From CAXTPV01 sp965276715 (GTDB taxonomy: Bacteria > Pseudomonadota > Alphaproteobacteria > Acetobacterales > Acetobacteraceae): a stretch of 64,000 bases of DNA. The notes under the pieces were generated by a model. That model made no database searches and had not been told where the DNA came from. It saw only the letters and a program-made list of their open reading frames with translations. A program made the translations under genes and the position numbers. Location: the NCBI GenBank assembly GCA_965276715.1, contig OZ255622.1:1860001-1924000 (forward strand), read 5' to 3'. Shown piece by piece: positions 19,125-27,653 of the stretch. Numbering within the stretch: position 1 is the stretch's first letter; every line of letters begins with the position of its first letter.

Positions 19125-19800
19125 GGTTCTCATCGCACTCAACTCGTCAACGGCGGTCCTGCGGCCGTTTCGGATCCCGCCTCCTGCCATGCAAGCCGGG
19201 CAAGCGGCGGAACGCGTCACGTCGCGGGCTTTCGGCTGCGCCAGGGTCGATCGAGTGCGCCATGCCGCAGTGTGTCCCCCGCATGGTAATCCACAGCGTG
19301 AAAAAGTCCCGCGCGAGAAAGCGCGCTCCCATCGAGAACGTGGGCCGGCGCGCCGACCTCGGTGAAGGTGAACACACCGAGGCCGCAGCGTTGACGGCCT
19401 GTCGACTATCGTTGCCTGACATGGCGATGTCGGCGGCCTGCAAAGGCCAATACGCTTGCCGTCTTTCGAGTAGTCTGACTACGTTTTCGGCACCAAGGTA
19501 ACACTTTTGAGCGTCGAACTAGTGCTGCCTGGCAGGCGGTTGGTAGTAAAACTACGTTCACGATCGGCAAGGAGACGCCGGCCTCACGCCAGCCCTGGCT
19601 CGATGCGACGCCCGGGGAAACCCGAGAAGATCGCGTCAATCGTTCTTTTCCGAGCATCAGATGCCGCGCACCTCCCTGACGGGCAAAAGGCAGTCCGTGT
19701 GGGAATCATTCAACCGATTAGAAGACGAGGCCAAAGTACATGTCGAATCGGGTCGACACTCGCGTTTGGCAAGACTGCAACTTCACGGGCTCGATATCAT
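19125..19800. other. Gene-poor stretch after tRNA-Gly
   Basis: No convincing gene is seen. The open frames have random composition and no recognisable family. Base composition falls around 19440-19560, where a short GTAG-TCTGA-CTAC inverted repeat occurs. It leads into the decayed repeat-protein gene downstream. Its position beside a tRNA suggests an old insertion, but no integrase or duplicated tRNA end was found. Confidence 0.5.
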
Positions 19801-19849
19801 GACAGCACAATCGCGCGCAGCTTTGCTTCTCGGCACGCAGCCGGAACGC

Positions 19850-20501
19850 CATACTTTGCGGGTCTTCCCAACTATCTGGGCGATCTTTTCGGAACCACCG
19901 ATGCCGGCGACGCGAGCGGAAACGGCACGGTCTACGAGCTGTCTGCTCAAACCATGAGACATTGACCAGCCTGCTCTCTTCCACCGGCGCCAATGGCAGC
20001 AGGCCCGATACGAGGCTGGTCGCGGATACCGCCGGCAACCTTTACGGGACAACCACAAGCGGCGGTCCGGCGGGCGGCGGCACGATCTTCGAACTGTCCG
20101 GTCCCAGCCATCGGACGTTTACGACGCTGGCGACGTTCGGCCTCTACGATCTCAACGGCGCCGCTCCCGAAGGCGGCCTCCTGATCGACGCCGCGGGTAA
20201 CTTGTTCGGAACGACCACCGGAGGCGGAGTCGATTTTGCGCCGGCCAACCTTGGCTCGATCTTCAAGCTTTCTGCCGATCACCGAACGCTGACCAGGCTG
20301 TACCGGTTCATGGGTGGCCAGGATGGGGATATTCCCGTCGCCGGGCTGGTGGCGGATCTGGCTGGCAATCTCTACGGCACGACATCCAGCGGCGGATCAG
20401 GCGGCTCCGGGACCGTCTTCAAGTTGTCGAACTCCAGTTTTGTGACGATCTTCGGCCTGCTCTTGTCGAGCGAGAAGATGACTGGTTCCGTTCGTCAGTG
20501 A
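19850..20501 (+). pseudogene. Frameshifted tandem-repeat (NLYGTT / GloVer-type) protein remnant
   Basis: Repeats of the form AGNLYGTT, then GGT(I/V)FELS, are clear at 20025-20095, 20180-20270 and 20345-20430. Another repeat, YLGDLFGTTDAGDASGNGTVYELS, lies at about 19868-19945 in a different reading frame that stops at 19963. The coding thus shifts frame near 19950-19962, the N-terminus is missing, and the last repeat ends abruptly. Intact relatives are long predicted secreted beta-propeller-like proteins with several such repeats. Confidence 0.7.
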
Positions 20502-20788
20502 AATCTTCCGGGCGGATCGTCCTTCCGGCGACCGTAAGCGATGTCGGAGGGATCCAGGCGGTCCGCCGGCATCGGACCATCGCGCGTCGGTCTCCGGGCC
20601 GCTGACGCCGAACAGCGCGGTGGGCGCCCGGTTCAGCGCGCCGATATTGCAGCGGCCGCTGCGTAGGAGCCAAAGCGAACATTTACGCGAACACCAGAAC
20701 GCGCCAATCTGTCGTCAACCGAGCGTCGAAACGAACTCGGGATGCAAAAGCGAACCGGCCGGACCGGCGCTCGAGGGAGACTACCAGG

Positions 20789-22354
20789 ATGAACGACACA
20801 CCGGATCGGTGCCGCACCGCGCGCGTCATCGCGTTGCGAACGCTCGCGGCCGCCTCGCTTGCCATCGCCCCGGCAATGCTCGCGCAGGCACGAGGCGCCC
20901 GGCAGGTTCCTTCCGTGGTCGGGCCGGTCGCCGGCAGCACGGACGTCGACCACCCCTTCAACGCCGCCCGATACCAGGCGGTCCCGATCGATCTCGGCGC
21001 GGTCGGTTATGTCGAGAGCGAATACTTCCTGAGCGGCACCGCCAACGTCTACCAGTACGCGAGCGTCGCCGATCCCGACGACCGATCGGTCCGCATCCTC
21101 CGGCACGGCCGCTACACCAACCGCATCCTCGTCCGCCGGCCGGCCGATCCGCGACGCTTCAGCGGCAACGTGATCATCGAGCTCCTCAACGCCACCAACA
21201 ACTACGATCTGCCGATCTTCTGGTCGTACGACCACGACTACTTCACCCGCCGCGGCGACATCTGGATCGGCATCACCAGCAAGCCCGTCGCCATCGCCGG
21301 CCTCAAGCGCTTCAATCCCGTACGCTACGCGAGCCTGTCCTGGGCCAACCCGAACCCGGACGAGACCGACGCCACCTGTCCCGTCCTCTACAGCGTCGTC
21401 GGCGGCGCCACCCACGCAACAGAGGACGGGCTGCTCTGGGATGTGCTGAGCCAGACCGCGTCCCTCGTCCGCAGCCACGCGCCTGGCAATCCGCTCGCCG
21501 GCATGAAGGTGCGCGCCGTGTTCGCCGCCGGCTACTCGCAGAGTGCCATCGACCTCGTTCCCTACATCGACGCGATCACGCCAGGCATCGACGGCCGTCC
21601 GATCTTCGACGGCTATCTCGTCGGCTCCGGTTTCGGCATCCAGGCGCCACTCGACCAGTGCAGCCCGGCGCCCGCCGCCGGCGATCCGCGCACCGTTCTG
21701 CATTCCTCGAATGCCGCCATCGTCGCCACCCAATCGCAGACCGACTACCGCAGCGCCCGTCAGGCCTACCGCTCCGACAGCGACGCGACCAATGACCGCT
21801 ACCGTTACTACGAAGCCGCCGGCCCCGCCCACGTCGTGGTCGACCAGGTCGTCGCGGCGCCCGACGCCACCGACACCCACGCCGCCGGCGGCACCACGCT
21901 GACCGAGGACTTCGCCACCTGCCAGCCCGGCACGACGCTCAGCACCTTCCCCGGTCACTCTCTGCTCGACGCCGCCTTCGCCCAGCTCGAGGCCTGGGTC
22001 CGCTTCGGCGCCATCCCGCCGCACGCCCCGCTGCTCGAGACCACCGGCACGCCCCCCGCGCTCACCACGCGGCTCGACGCCAACGGCAACGGCCTCGGCG
22101 GCGTCCGCGCGCCCGAGCTCGACGTTCCCGTCGCGACCTATACCGAGAGCACCGGAGCGGCGAGCCTCAACTGCAGCCTGTCCGGTCACGTCGTGCCGTT
22201 CGACACCGCCAAGCTGCGGGCGCTCTACCCGACCCAGGGTCAGTATGTCGGCCCGTTCGCCACCGACGCGCTCAAGGTCGCCGCCCAGGGCTTCCTGACC
22301 CCTGACGACCTCATCGGATCCATCGTGCAGGCCCTCCAGCGTAAGATCCCCTAA
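20789..22354 (+). CDS. Secreted alpha/beta-hydrolase-domain protein
   Basis: 521 aa. A signal peptide is likely (residues 1-35, basic start then AASLAIAPAMLAQA), so it is exported. The body resembles the Abhydrolase_10-type family: NVIIELLNATNNYDLPIFWSY, AGYSQSA with the presumed nucleophile Ser in G-Y-S-Q-S, FDGYLVGSG, and a late GHSLLDAAFAQLEAWV. The substrate is unknown. It stands alone before the TetR/SDR pair, separated by 40 bp that include a palindrome. Confidence 0.75.
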   Translation: MNDTPDRCRTARVIALRTLAAASLAIAPAMLAQARGARQVPSVVGPVAGSTDVDHPFNAARYQAVPIDLGAVGYVESEYFLSGTANVYQYASVADPDDRSVRILRHGRYTNRILVRRPADPRRFSGNVIIELLNATNNYDLPIFWSYDHDYFTRRGDIWIGITSKPVAIAGLKRFNPVRYASLSWANPNPDETDATCPVLYSVVGGATHATEDGLLWDVLSQTASLVRSHAPGNPLAGMKVRAVFAAGYSQSAIDLVPYIDAITPGIDGRPIFDGYLVGSGFGIQAPLDQCSPAPAAGDPRTVLHSSNAAIVATQSQTDYRSARQAYRSDSDATNDRYRYYEAAGPAHVVVDQVVAAPDATDTHAAGGTTLTEDFATCQPGTTLSTFPGHSLLDAAFAQLEAWVRFGAIPPHAPLLETTGTPPALTTRLDANGNGLGGVRAPELDVPVATYTESTGAASLNCSLSGHVVPFDTAKLRALYPTQGQYVGPFATDALKVAAQGFLTPDDLIGSIVQALQRKIP

Positions 22355-22375
22355 CGCCCTGGACATTGCCACGCC

Positions 22376-22403
22376 GACTTCCATATCGAAAGGTATGGAA
22401 GTC
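22376..22403 (+). promoter_or_regulatory. 10-bp inverted repeat spanning the tetR start codon, probable operator
   Basis: GACTTCCATA (22376-22385), 8 nt, then TATGGAAGTC (22394-22403): a perfect palindrome typical of TetR operators. The right arm contains the ATG of the TetR gene (22395), so bound repressor would cover the start codon. Autoregulation is inferred. Confidence 0.65.
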
Positions 22404-23039
22404 GTCAGCCAGCCATGCACCATCGGCCGTCCACGGGAGTTCTGCGTCGAGGCAGCACTTTCGGCCGCGCTCGACGTGTTCAGGAGCAAGGGGTTCGAAG
22501 GCGCGTCCCTGACCACGCTCACCCGCGCGATGGGCATCACCCGCCCGAGTCTCTACGCCGCCTTCGGCAACAAGGCGGCCTTGTTCCGCAAGGCGCTCGA
22601 TCTCTACGACCGCGAGAACGCCCGCTTCTTCAACGAGGCCTTGCAGGCGCCAAGCGCGCGCGCGGTCGCCGAGCTTCTCCTCACCGGTGCGATCGACACC
22701 CACACCAGCACTGAGCACCCGCGCGGCTGCCTCTATGTCATCCACTCTGTCGCCTGCGGACCCGACTCCGAATACGCACGCGCGGAAGTGGCCATCCGCC
22801 GCGCGGCCGGCGAGGCGGCCATGCTCGCCCGCTTCGAGCGGGCCAGATCCGACGGCGATCTCCCGGCCGGGCTCGAACCGGCCGACCTCGTCCGTTACCT
22901 CACCGCCATCCTCCAGGGCCTGGCCGTCCAGGCCGATTCCGGCGTGCCGCGCGAAGGCCTGCAGCGCGTGGTCGACACGACCCTGCGCCTCTGGCCCGAC
23001 CAGCCCGAACCTTCCATCAAACGCAAGGAACAATCATGA
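22395..23039 (+). CDS. TetR/AcrR family transcriptional regulator
   Basis: 214 aa. The N-terminal helix-turn-helix is clear: GRPREFCVEAALSAALDVFRSKGFEGASLTTLTRAMGITRPSLYAAFGNKAALFRKAL. The C-terminal part is a ligand-binding domain of the YxaF/LmrA type. The only plausible start gives MEVVSQPCTIGRPREF and lies inside a palindrome. It overlaps the SDR gene by 4 bp, so the pair is co-translated and the regulator likely controls both. Confidence 0.92.
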   Translation: MEVVSQPCTIGRPREFCVEAALSAALDVFRSKGFEGASLTTLTRAMGITRPSLYAAFGNKAALFRKALDLYDRENARFFNEALQAPSARAVAELLLTGAIDTHTSTEHPRGCLYVIHSVACGPDSEYARAEVAIRRAAGEAAMLARFERARSDGDLPAGLEPADLVRYLTAILQGLAVQADSGVPREGLQRVVDTTLRLWPDQPEPSIKRKEQS

Positions 23040-23782
23040 ACAAGCTCGCCAACAAGGTCGCCCTCATCAGTGGCGGCACCACCGGCATCGGCGCCGCCAC
23101 GGCCGCGCTCTTCAAGAAAGAAGGTGCGACCGTGATCGTCACTGGCTCGAACCCGAAGACGATCGAGGCTGCCCGTCGCGACATGCCCGGCATCGAGGTG
23201 ATCGCGTCCGACGCCGCCGATGTCGACGGCATCAAGACGCTGGTCGCCGATGTCCATGCCAGGCATGGCCGCCTCGACGTGCTCTTCGTCAACGCCGGCA
23301 TCGCGAAGTTCGCGCCCAGCACCGAAATCGACGAAGCGTTCTTCGACCTCTCCTTCGACATCAACGTTCGCGGCGCCTACTTCCTCATCAAGCATGCGGC
23401 CACGGTCATGTCGGACGGCGGCTCGATCGTGCTGACCGCGTCGATCTCCGGCGTGCAAGGCGGCAGCGGCCAGACCGTCTATGCCGCGACCAAGGCCGCA
23501 TTGCGCTCCTTCGGCCGCACCTTTGCCGCCGAACTCGCGCCACGGCGGATCCGCGTCAACACCGTCAGCCCCGGGCCGATCGAGACGCCGATCTTCGGCA
23601 AGGTCGGCATGCCCGCCGAACAGATGGAAGGCATGGTCAAGAACATGACCGCCAGGATCCCGCTTGGCCGGGTGGGCCAGCCCAACGAGGTCGCGGCCGC
23701 CGCCCTGTTCTTCGCCTCCGACGACTCGACCTTCACCACCGGCGCCGAACTGTTCGTCGACGGCGGCATGGTCGACATCTGA
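23036..23782 (+). CDS. SDR family oxidoreductase
   Basis: 248 aa NAD(P)-dependent short-chain dehydrogenase. Cofactor motif SGGTTGIGAA, structural NAG in VNAGIAKFAP, catalytic Ser in LTASISG, YAATK (Tyr and Lys), and the SPGPIETPIF loop are present. The substrate is unknown. Its ATG overlaps the tetR stop (ATGA). It converges on the LysR gene 22 bp downstream. Confidence 0.92.
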   Translation: MNKLANKVALISGGTTGIGAATAALFKKEGATVIVTGSNPKTIEAARRDMPGIEVIASDAADVDGIKTLVADVHARHGRLDVLFVNAGIAKFAPSTEIDEAFFDLSFDINVRGAYFLIKHAATVMSDGGSIVLTASISGVQGGSGQTVYAATKAALRSFGRTFAAELAPRRIRVNTVSPGPIETPIFGKVGMPAEQMEGMVKNMTARIPLGRVGQPNEVAAAALFFASDDSTFTTGAELFVDGGMVDI

Positions 23783-23804
23783 ACAATCCACGGCATGGTC
23801 CGGG

Positions 23805-24698
23805 CTATCCCGCTTCGGCCCGGACCATGTCGATGAACGCACGCAGTGTCGCGGGCATCTGCCGCCGACCCGGATGATACAGGAAGAAGTGCGGCAGCAC
23901 CGGGCACCAATCCTCGAGCACGCGCACCAGGGCGCCGCGCGCCACGTGTTCCGCGACCAGGCCCTCGAACACATGCGCGAGTCCCACACCGTCGAGAGCG
24001 GCGGCCACCATCAGGCTGCTGTCGTCCACGATGAGCGGCCCGGTGACGTCGATCTCCAGCGTCTCCTCGTCGCGCCCAAACTCCCACGCGTAGTGCGCAC
24101 CGCTCGGATAGCGCCGCCCGATGCATCGATGCTGGTGCAGATCCCGCGGCGTCGCCGGCCTGTCGCGGTCCGCGAAATAGGCGGGTGAACCGACCACCGC
24201 GAAACGGCGCCTCTCACCCACTGGCACCGCGATCATGTCCTGCGCCAGCCGCCGGCCGGGACGGATCCCCGCGTCGAACCCCTCGGCCACGATGTCGACC
24301 AGTCCGTCGTCGCTCGCGACCTCCACGACGATGTCCGGATAGGCGGCCAGGAACCGGCCCAGCATCGGCTTGAGCACGAGTTCCGCCGCGATCCGCGGCA
24401 CGTTCAGCCGCAGCAGCCCCCCGGGCCGTCCGCGCACCGCGCGCACACGTGCGACCGCATCGGCGATGTCGCCGAGCGCGGGCCCCACCCCCGCCCGCAG
24501 ATGCGCGCCCGCTTCCGTGATGCGCAGGCTGCGGCTGGTCCGGTTGAACAGCCGCACATCGAGCTGCGCCTCGAGCCCGCGGATCACATGGCTCAGCGCC
24601 GACGGACTGACGCCGCGCTCCGCCGCCGCCCGCCGAAAGCTCCCATGGCGCGCGACGGCGAGGAAAGCCTCCAGCGCGGGCAGTCCGGGGAGAGACAT
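23805..24698 (-). CDS. LysR family transcriptional regulator
   Basis: 297 aa. N-terminal winged helix: LPALEAFLAVARHGSFRRAAAERGVSPSALSHVIRGLEAQLDVRLFNRTSRSLRITEAG. The C-terminus is a periplasmic-binding-like effector domain. Two further in-frame ATGs (24710, 24716) lie upstream; 24698 is chosen because GAGG precedes it. Divergent from the MDR gene at 24819, which it probably regulates through the shared spacer. Confidence 0.9.
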   Translation of the reverse strand: MSLPGLPALEAFLAVARHGSFRRAAAERGVSPSALSHVIRGLEAQLDVRLFNRTSRSLRITEAGAHLRAGVGPALGDIADAVARVRAVRGRPGGLLRLNVPRIAAELVLKPMLGRFLAAYPDIVVEVASDDGLVDIVAEGFDAGIRPGRRLAQDMIAVPVGERRRFAVVGSPAYFADRDRPATPRDLHQHRCIGRRYPSGAHYAWEFGRDEETLEIDVTGPLIVDDSSLMVAAALDGVGLAHVFEGLVAEHVARGALVRVLEDWCPVLPHFFLYHPGRRQMPATLRAFIDMVRAEAG

Positions 24699-24713
24699 CG
24701 GTGAGCCCATCCT

Positions 24714-24741
24714 CATCGTTGCGTTGACACCAACAACGATG
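24714..24741. promoter_or_regulatory. Inverted repeat in the LysR / oxidoreductase divergent spacer
   Basis: CATCGTTG (24714-24721), 12 nt, CAACGATG (24734-24741): perfect 8-bp arms placed between the divergent starts. This fits a LysR binding site; the function is inferred from position only. Confidence 0.5.
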
Positions 24742-24818
24742 TTCTCCGCCGGCGCAAGCACCGATCTGCATGGGACCGGAGCCCGCCGCTCCACGCCCCA
24801 CAGGATTGGAGACCACCC

Positions 24819-25829
24819 ATGATGAAAGTCATCGAACTGACCGCACCGCGCCTCGATGCGCTGCGCGAGGTTTCCTATGAGCGGCCGCGACCCGGCCCGG
24901 GGCACGTGCTGCTCCGCCTGCGCGCCGCCTCGCTGAACTTTCTCGATGTCGCAGTGGCCACCGGCCGATATCCCGGACCCAGCTTTCCCATCATTCCGGT
25001 CGCCGATGGCGCCGGCGAGATTGCCGAGCTCGGCGAGGGCGTCACCGGATGGACCGAAGGCGATCGCGTCGTGCCGCATTTCATGCCGGACTGGCCCGAT
25101 GGCACGATGACGCCCGCCATGTTCACCGCCCGCCGCGGCGTGACCCGCCCCGGCAGCCTCGCGCAATACGTGGCCGTGCCCGCGGTCTCTCTCGTTGCCA
25201 TGCCGGAGCATCTGACCTTCGCGCAGGCCGCGGCCCTGCCGGTCGCCGCCACCACTGCCTGGCGCGCGGTCCGCGCGGCACGCCTCGGGCCGCACTCGAC
25301 AGCACTTGTGCTGGGCACCGGCGGTGTCTCGATCTTCGCGCTGCAATTCGCCAAGGCGCACGGCGCGCGCGTCGTCGTCACCTCGTCATCGGACGAGAAG
25401 CTGGAGCGCGCACGCGCGCTCGGCGCCGATCTCACGATCAACTACCGCAGCATGCCGGAATGGGACACCGAGCTGCTCCGTCTGACCGACGGGCACGGCG
25501 CCGACCTCGTGCTCGAGACCGGCGGTTCCGAAACCTTTTCCCGATCGGCCAACGCCGCCGCGATGGCAGGCACGATCTTCGTGATCGGCTTCCTGACGGG
25601 CACCACGCCCACCATCGACGTGCTCCCGGTCATGGAGAAGGAGCTGTCCATCCTGGGCAACAACACCGGCCCGATCGCGTCACTCGCCAGCGCCGCCGCC
25701 GCCATCGGCGCGCACCGCATTGTCCCGGTGGTCGACCAGATCTTCGCGATGAGCGACGCAGCCGAGGCCTACGCCCAAATCGCCTCCGGCGGACGGCATT
25801 TCGGAAAGATCGCAATCGAGATCGAGTAA
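24819..25829 (+). CDS. Zinc-independent MDR family NAD(P)-dependent alcohol dehydrogenase / quinone oxidoreductase
   Basis: 336 aa medium-chain dehydrogenase/reductase. A GroES-like N-terminal domain (HVLLRLRAASLNFLDVAVATGRYP, PVADGAGEIAELGEGV) is followed by a Rossmann domain (ALVLGTGGVSIFALQFAKAHGARVVVTSSSDEKLERARALGAD). The Cys ligands for structural zinc are missing, as in quinone oxidoreductases. Divergently paired with the LysR gene, a common arrangement for stress- or electrophile-responsive reductases. Confidence 0.88.
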   Translation: MMKVIELTAPRLDALREVSYERPRPGPGHVLLRLRAASLNFLDVAVATGRYPGPSFPIIPVADGAGEIAELGEGVTGWTEGDRVVPHFMPDWPDGTMTPAMFTARRGVTRPGSLAQYVAVPAVSLVAMPEHLTFAQAAALPVAATTAWRAVRAARLGPHSTALVLGTGGVSIFALQFAKAHGARVVVTSSSDEKLERARALGADLTINYRSMPEWDTELLRLTDGHGADLVLETGGSETFSRSANAAAMAGTIFVIGFLTGTTPTIDVLPVMEKELSILGNNTGPIASLASAAAAIGAHRIVPVVDQIFAMSDAAEAYAQIASGGRHFGKIAIEIE

Positions 25830-25894
25830 CACGCGCTGTCGGCAGCAGACTCCGCCCTGGAAACGGGTTATGGCGCGCCCGGGGGGCCACTGTC

Positions 25895-26557
25895 ATGGCG
25901 GATGCGGATGCGATCGTGGTCGGCGCGGGCCTTGCGGGCCTCGTCGCCGCGACCGAGCTCGCCGACGCCGGCAAGCGCATCCTCGTGGTCGACCAGGAGC
26001 CGCGCGAGAACCTCGGCGGCCAGGCCTTCTGGTCGCTCGGCGCCCTGTTCATCGTCGACAGTCCCGAGCAACGCCGGTTTTTCGTCGTCCGCGACGACCT
26101 CGAGAGCCTTGTCGCCGGGATGAACGCGATCACCGGCGAGAACCTGCTCGATCCGGTCGCGATCCGTCGTGAGATCGATACGCGCGACCGTGCGCTCGCC
26201 AATTCCTCTACCAAGGATAGCCAGATCATGGGTATCCGCAGTGCCAGAAGATATCTCGGTGACAGGCTGGTGCGCACCGCCAAGCCGCACGCCCTGCTCG
26301 ATCCTCGCTTCGGTCCGCTGATCGCGGTGCGGCTCAACATTCTGACCCGCAAGACGCTCGGTGGTTTCGAGACCGATCTGGACGGGCGCGTCTTCGGCCG
26401 GGACGGCGAGATCGTGCCCGGCCTGTTCGCCGCCTGCGAGGCGTCCGGCTTCGGGCGCGGCGGCATGCATGGCTACAGGTCGCTCGAAGGGACGTTCCTC
26501 GGCGGCTGCCTGTTCTCGGGGCGTCAGGCGGGTCGCGCGGCAGCGCGCGGATCATGA
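25895..26557 (+). pseudogene. Internally deleted FAD-binding dehydrogenase (3-ketosteroid-dehydrogenase-like)
   Basis: 220 aa. The first 60 residues are the FAD-binding start of the flavoprotein family (IVVGAGLAGLVAATELADAGKRILVVDQEPRENLGGQAFWSLGALF, DSPEQRR). The rest is the family C-terminus (DDLESLVAGMN, GPLIAVRLNILTRKTLGGFETDLDGRV, GFGRGGMHGYRSLEGTFLGGCLFSGR). Intact relatives are about 550 aa, so roughly 330 residues of the middle are gone, removed in frame near 26080. It is probably non-functional. A 24-bp tandem repeat covers its stop codon. Confidence 0.75.
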
Positions 26558-26583
26558 CATGCGGCAGCGCGCGGATCATGACA
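26537..26583 (+). repeat. 24-bp tandem repeat at the end of the FAD gene
   Basis: The unit starting GCGGCAGCGCGCGGATCATG occurs twice in succession with a 24-bp period. The first copy contains the TGA stop of the FAD-dehydrogenase remnant; the second is downstream of it. Confidence 0.75.
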
Positions 26584-26737
26584 CTCGGCGGCGTGCCGTT
26601 TCGGGTGATCAAACATTCACGTGCACGTGTTGACAGACTTTTCCAGTCGCACCGGAAGCCTGTTCCGCGCTTATTACAGTCTCAAGACGACCGGCGACGT
26701 TCAGCGCCGCTTGCGTCGGGGCGAGGGCGGATCGGGA

Positions 26738-27166
26738 ATGCATGTATTGTTGGCCGAGGACGAGCCTGCCATCCGGACCTCGATCGCCGACTGGCTCAAG
26801 GATAGCGGCTTCAGCGTCGTCGCCGCCTCCTCCGGTGATGAGGCCATCCGGTTGATCGCCGACCACGAGCCGCTCGACATGCTGGTGACCGACATCAACA
26901 TGCCGGGTGCGGACGGCTTCGAAGTTGCGCGGCGAGCGCGACTGGACCATCCGGGCATTCCCGTGCTCTTCGTCAGCGGACGGATCGATCTGCTCGACCC
27001 ATCTTGCGGCGGTGCGACCAGGTCTCGCTTTCTGGCCAAACCGTTCCGCCTGGCCACCCTGTCGCGCGTGATTGCGGAGATGTTCGGCGCGCCCGAACCG
27101 ATCGGCCCGGGTCTCCATCCGGCCAGGAACGAGGACGACGTCCGACAACCCGGATCCGCCGCGTGA
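26738..27166 (+). CDS. Single-domain response regulator receiver
   Basis: 142 aa receiver starting MHVLLAEDEPAIR. The acidic pocket ED, phospho-acceptor Asp in MLVTDINMPGADG, FVSG and the KPF segment with its Lys are present. There is no DNA-binding or enzymatic output domain; the C-terminal 25 residues are disordered-looking. No histidine kinase is adjacent, so it is an orphan. A CACGTGCACGTG palindrome lies about 110 bp upstream. Confidence 0.88.
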   Translation: MHVLLAEDEPAIRTSIADWLKDSGFSVVAASSGDEAIRLIADHEPLDMLVTDINMPGADGFEVARRARLDHPGIPVLFVSGRIDLLDPSCGGATRSRFLAKPFRLATLSRVIAEMFGAPEPIGPGLHPARNEDDVRQPGSAA

Positions 27167-27285
27167 CGACCGGCCGCAACGGCCGCGTGGAACAATTAAC
27201 AGGGGTATGATGTTGCTTGCGGACGTCATCGGGTCGGTGTCCGATCCGAGAGCCCAGGTCACACAGCAGAGGATGTGGAACAAGG

Positions 27286-27621
27286 ATGGACAGAACTGTA
27301 GCCGGCCTGATCGGAGCGGTCGCCGCTCTCTCGGCCGCAACCCCATCGCAAGCGGCTGCCCCGGCGCCGCAGTCGATCGATGCCGCCCTGCAGGCCGGCT
27401 CCTACGCGGATCTCCTCAAGCCGATCCCGAACGCGCTTGCCCTGATCAAGACCAGCGAGGCCCATGCGGATTTGCTGCCGACGGCAAGGGCCGGCGACGC
27501 CAATGTCGAGGACGCCCAGCTGGTGGTCATCCAACACCACCATCATCACCACCGCCACTACCACCGGCGGCGGCGCTATCATCATCACCACCACCACCAC
27601 CACCACCATGATCATTACTGA
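27286..27621 (+). CDS. Small exported protein with polyhistidine C-terminus
   Basis: 111 aa. Residues 1-24 look like a signal peptide (MDRTVAGLIGAVAALSAATPSQA). The middle is a neutral helical stretch. The last 30 residues are dominated by His, with Arg and Tyr (about 18 His, including a run of ten), encoded by CAC/CAT triplet repeats. This suggests periplasmic binding of nickel, zinc or copper, or metal buffering, but no metal-transport gene is next to it. The triplet tract is likely length-variable. Confidence 0.7.
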   Translation: MDRTVAGLIGAVAALSAATPSQAAAPAPQSIDAALQAGSYADLLKPIPNALALIKTSEAHADLLPTARAGDANVEDAQLVVIQHHHHHHRHYHRRRRYHHHHHHHHHHDHY

Positions 27622-27653
27622 TCAGCGCCAACCCGCGGCGTGAAGCGACCAGC

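Noticed and set aside
27560..27610. CAC/CAT triplet run resembling a small repeat array
   Set aside because: It is the coding sequence of a histidine tract, without spacers, so not a CRISPR array.
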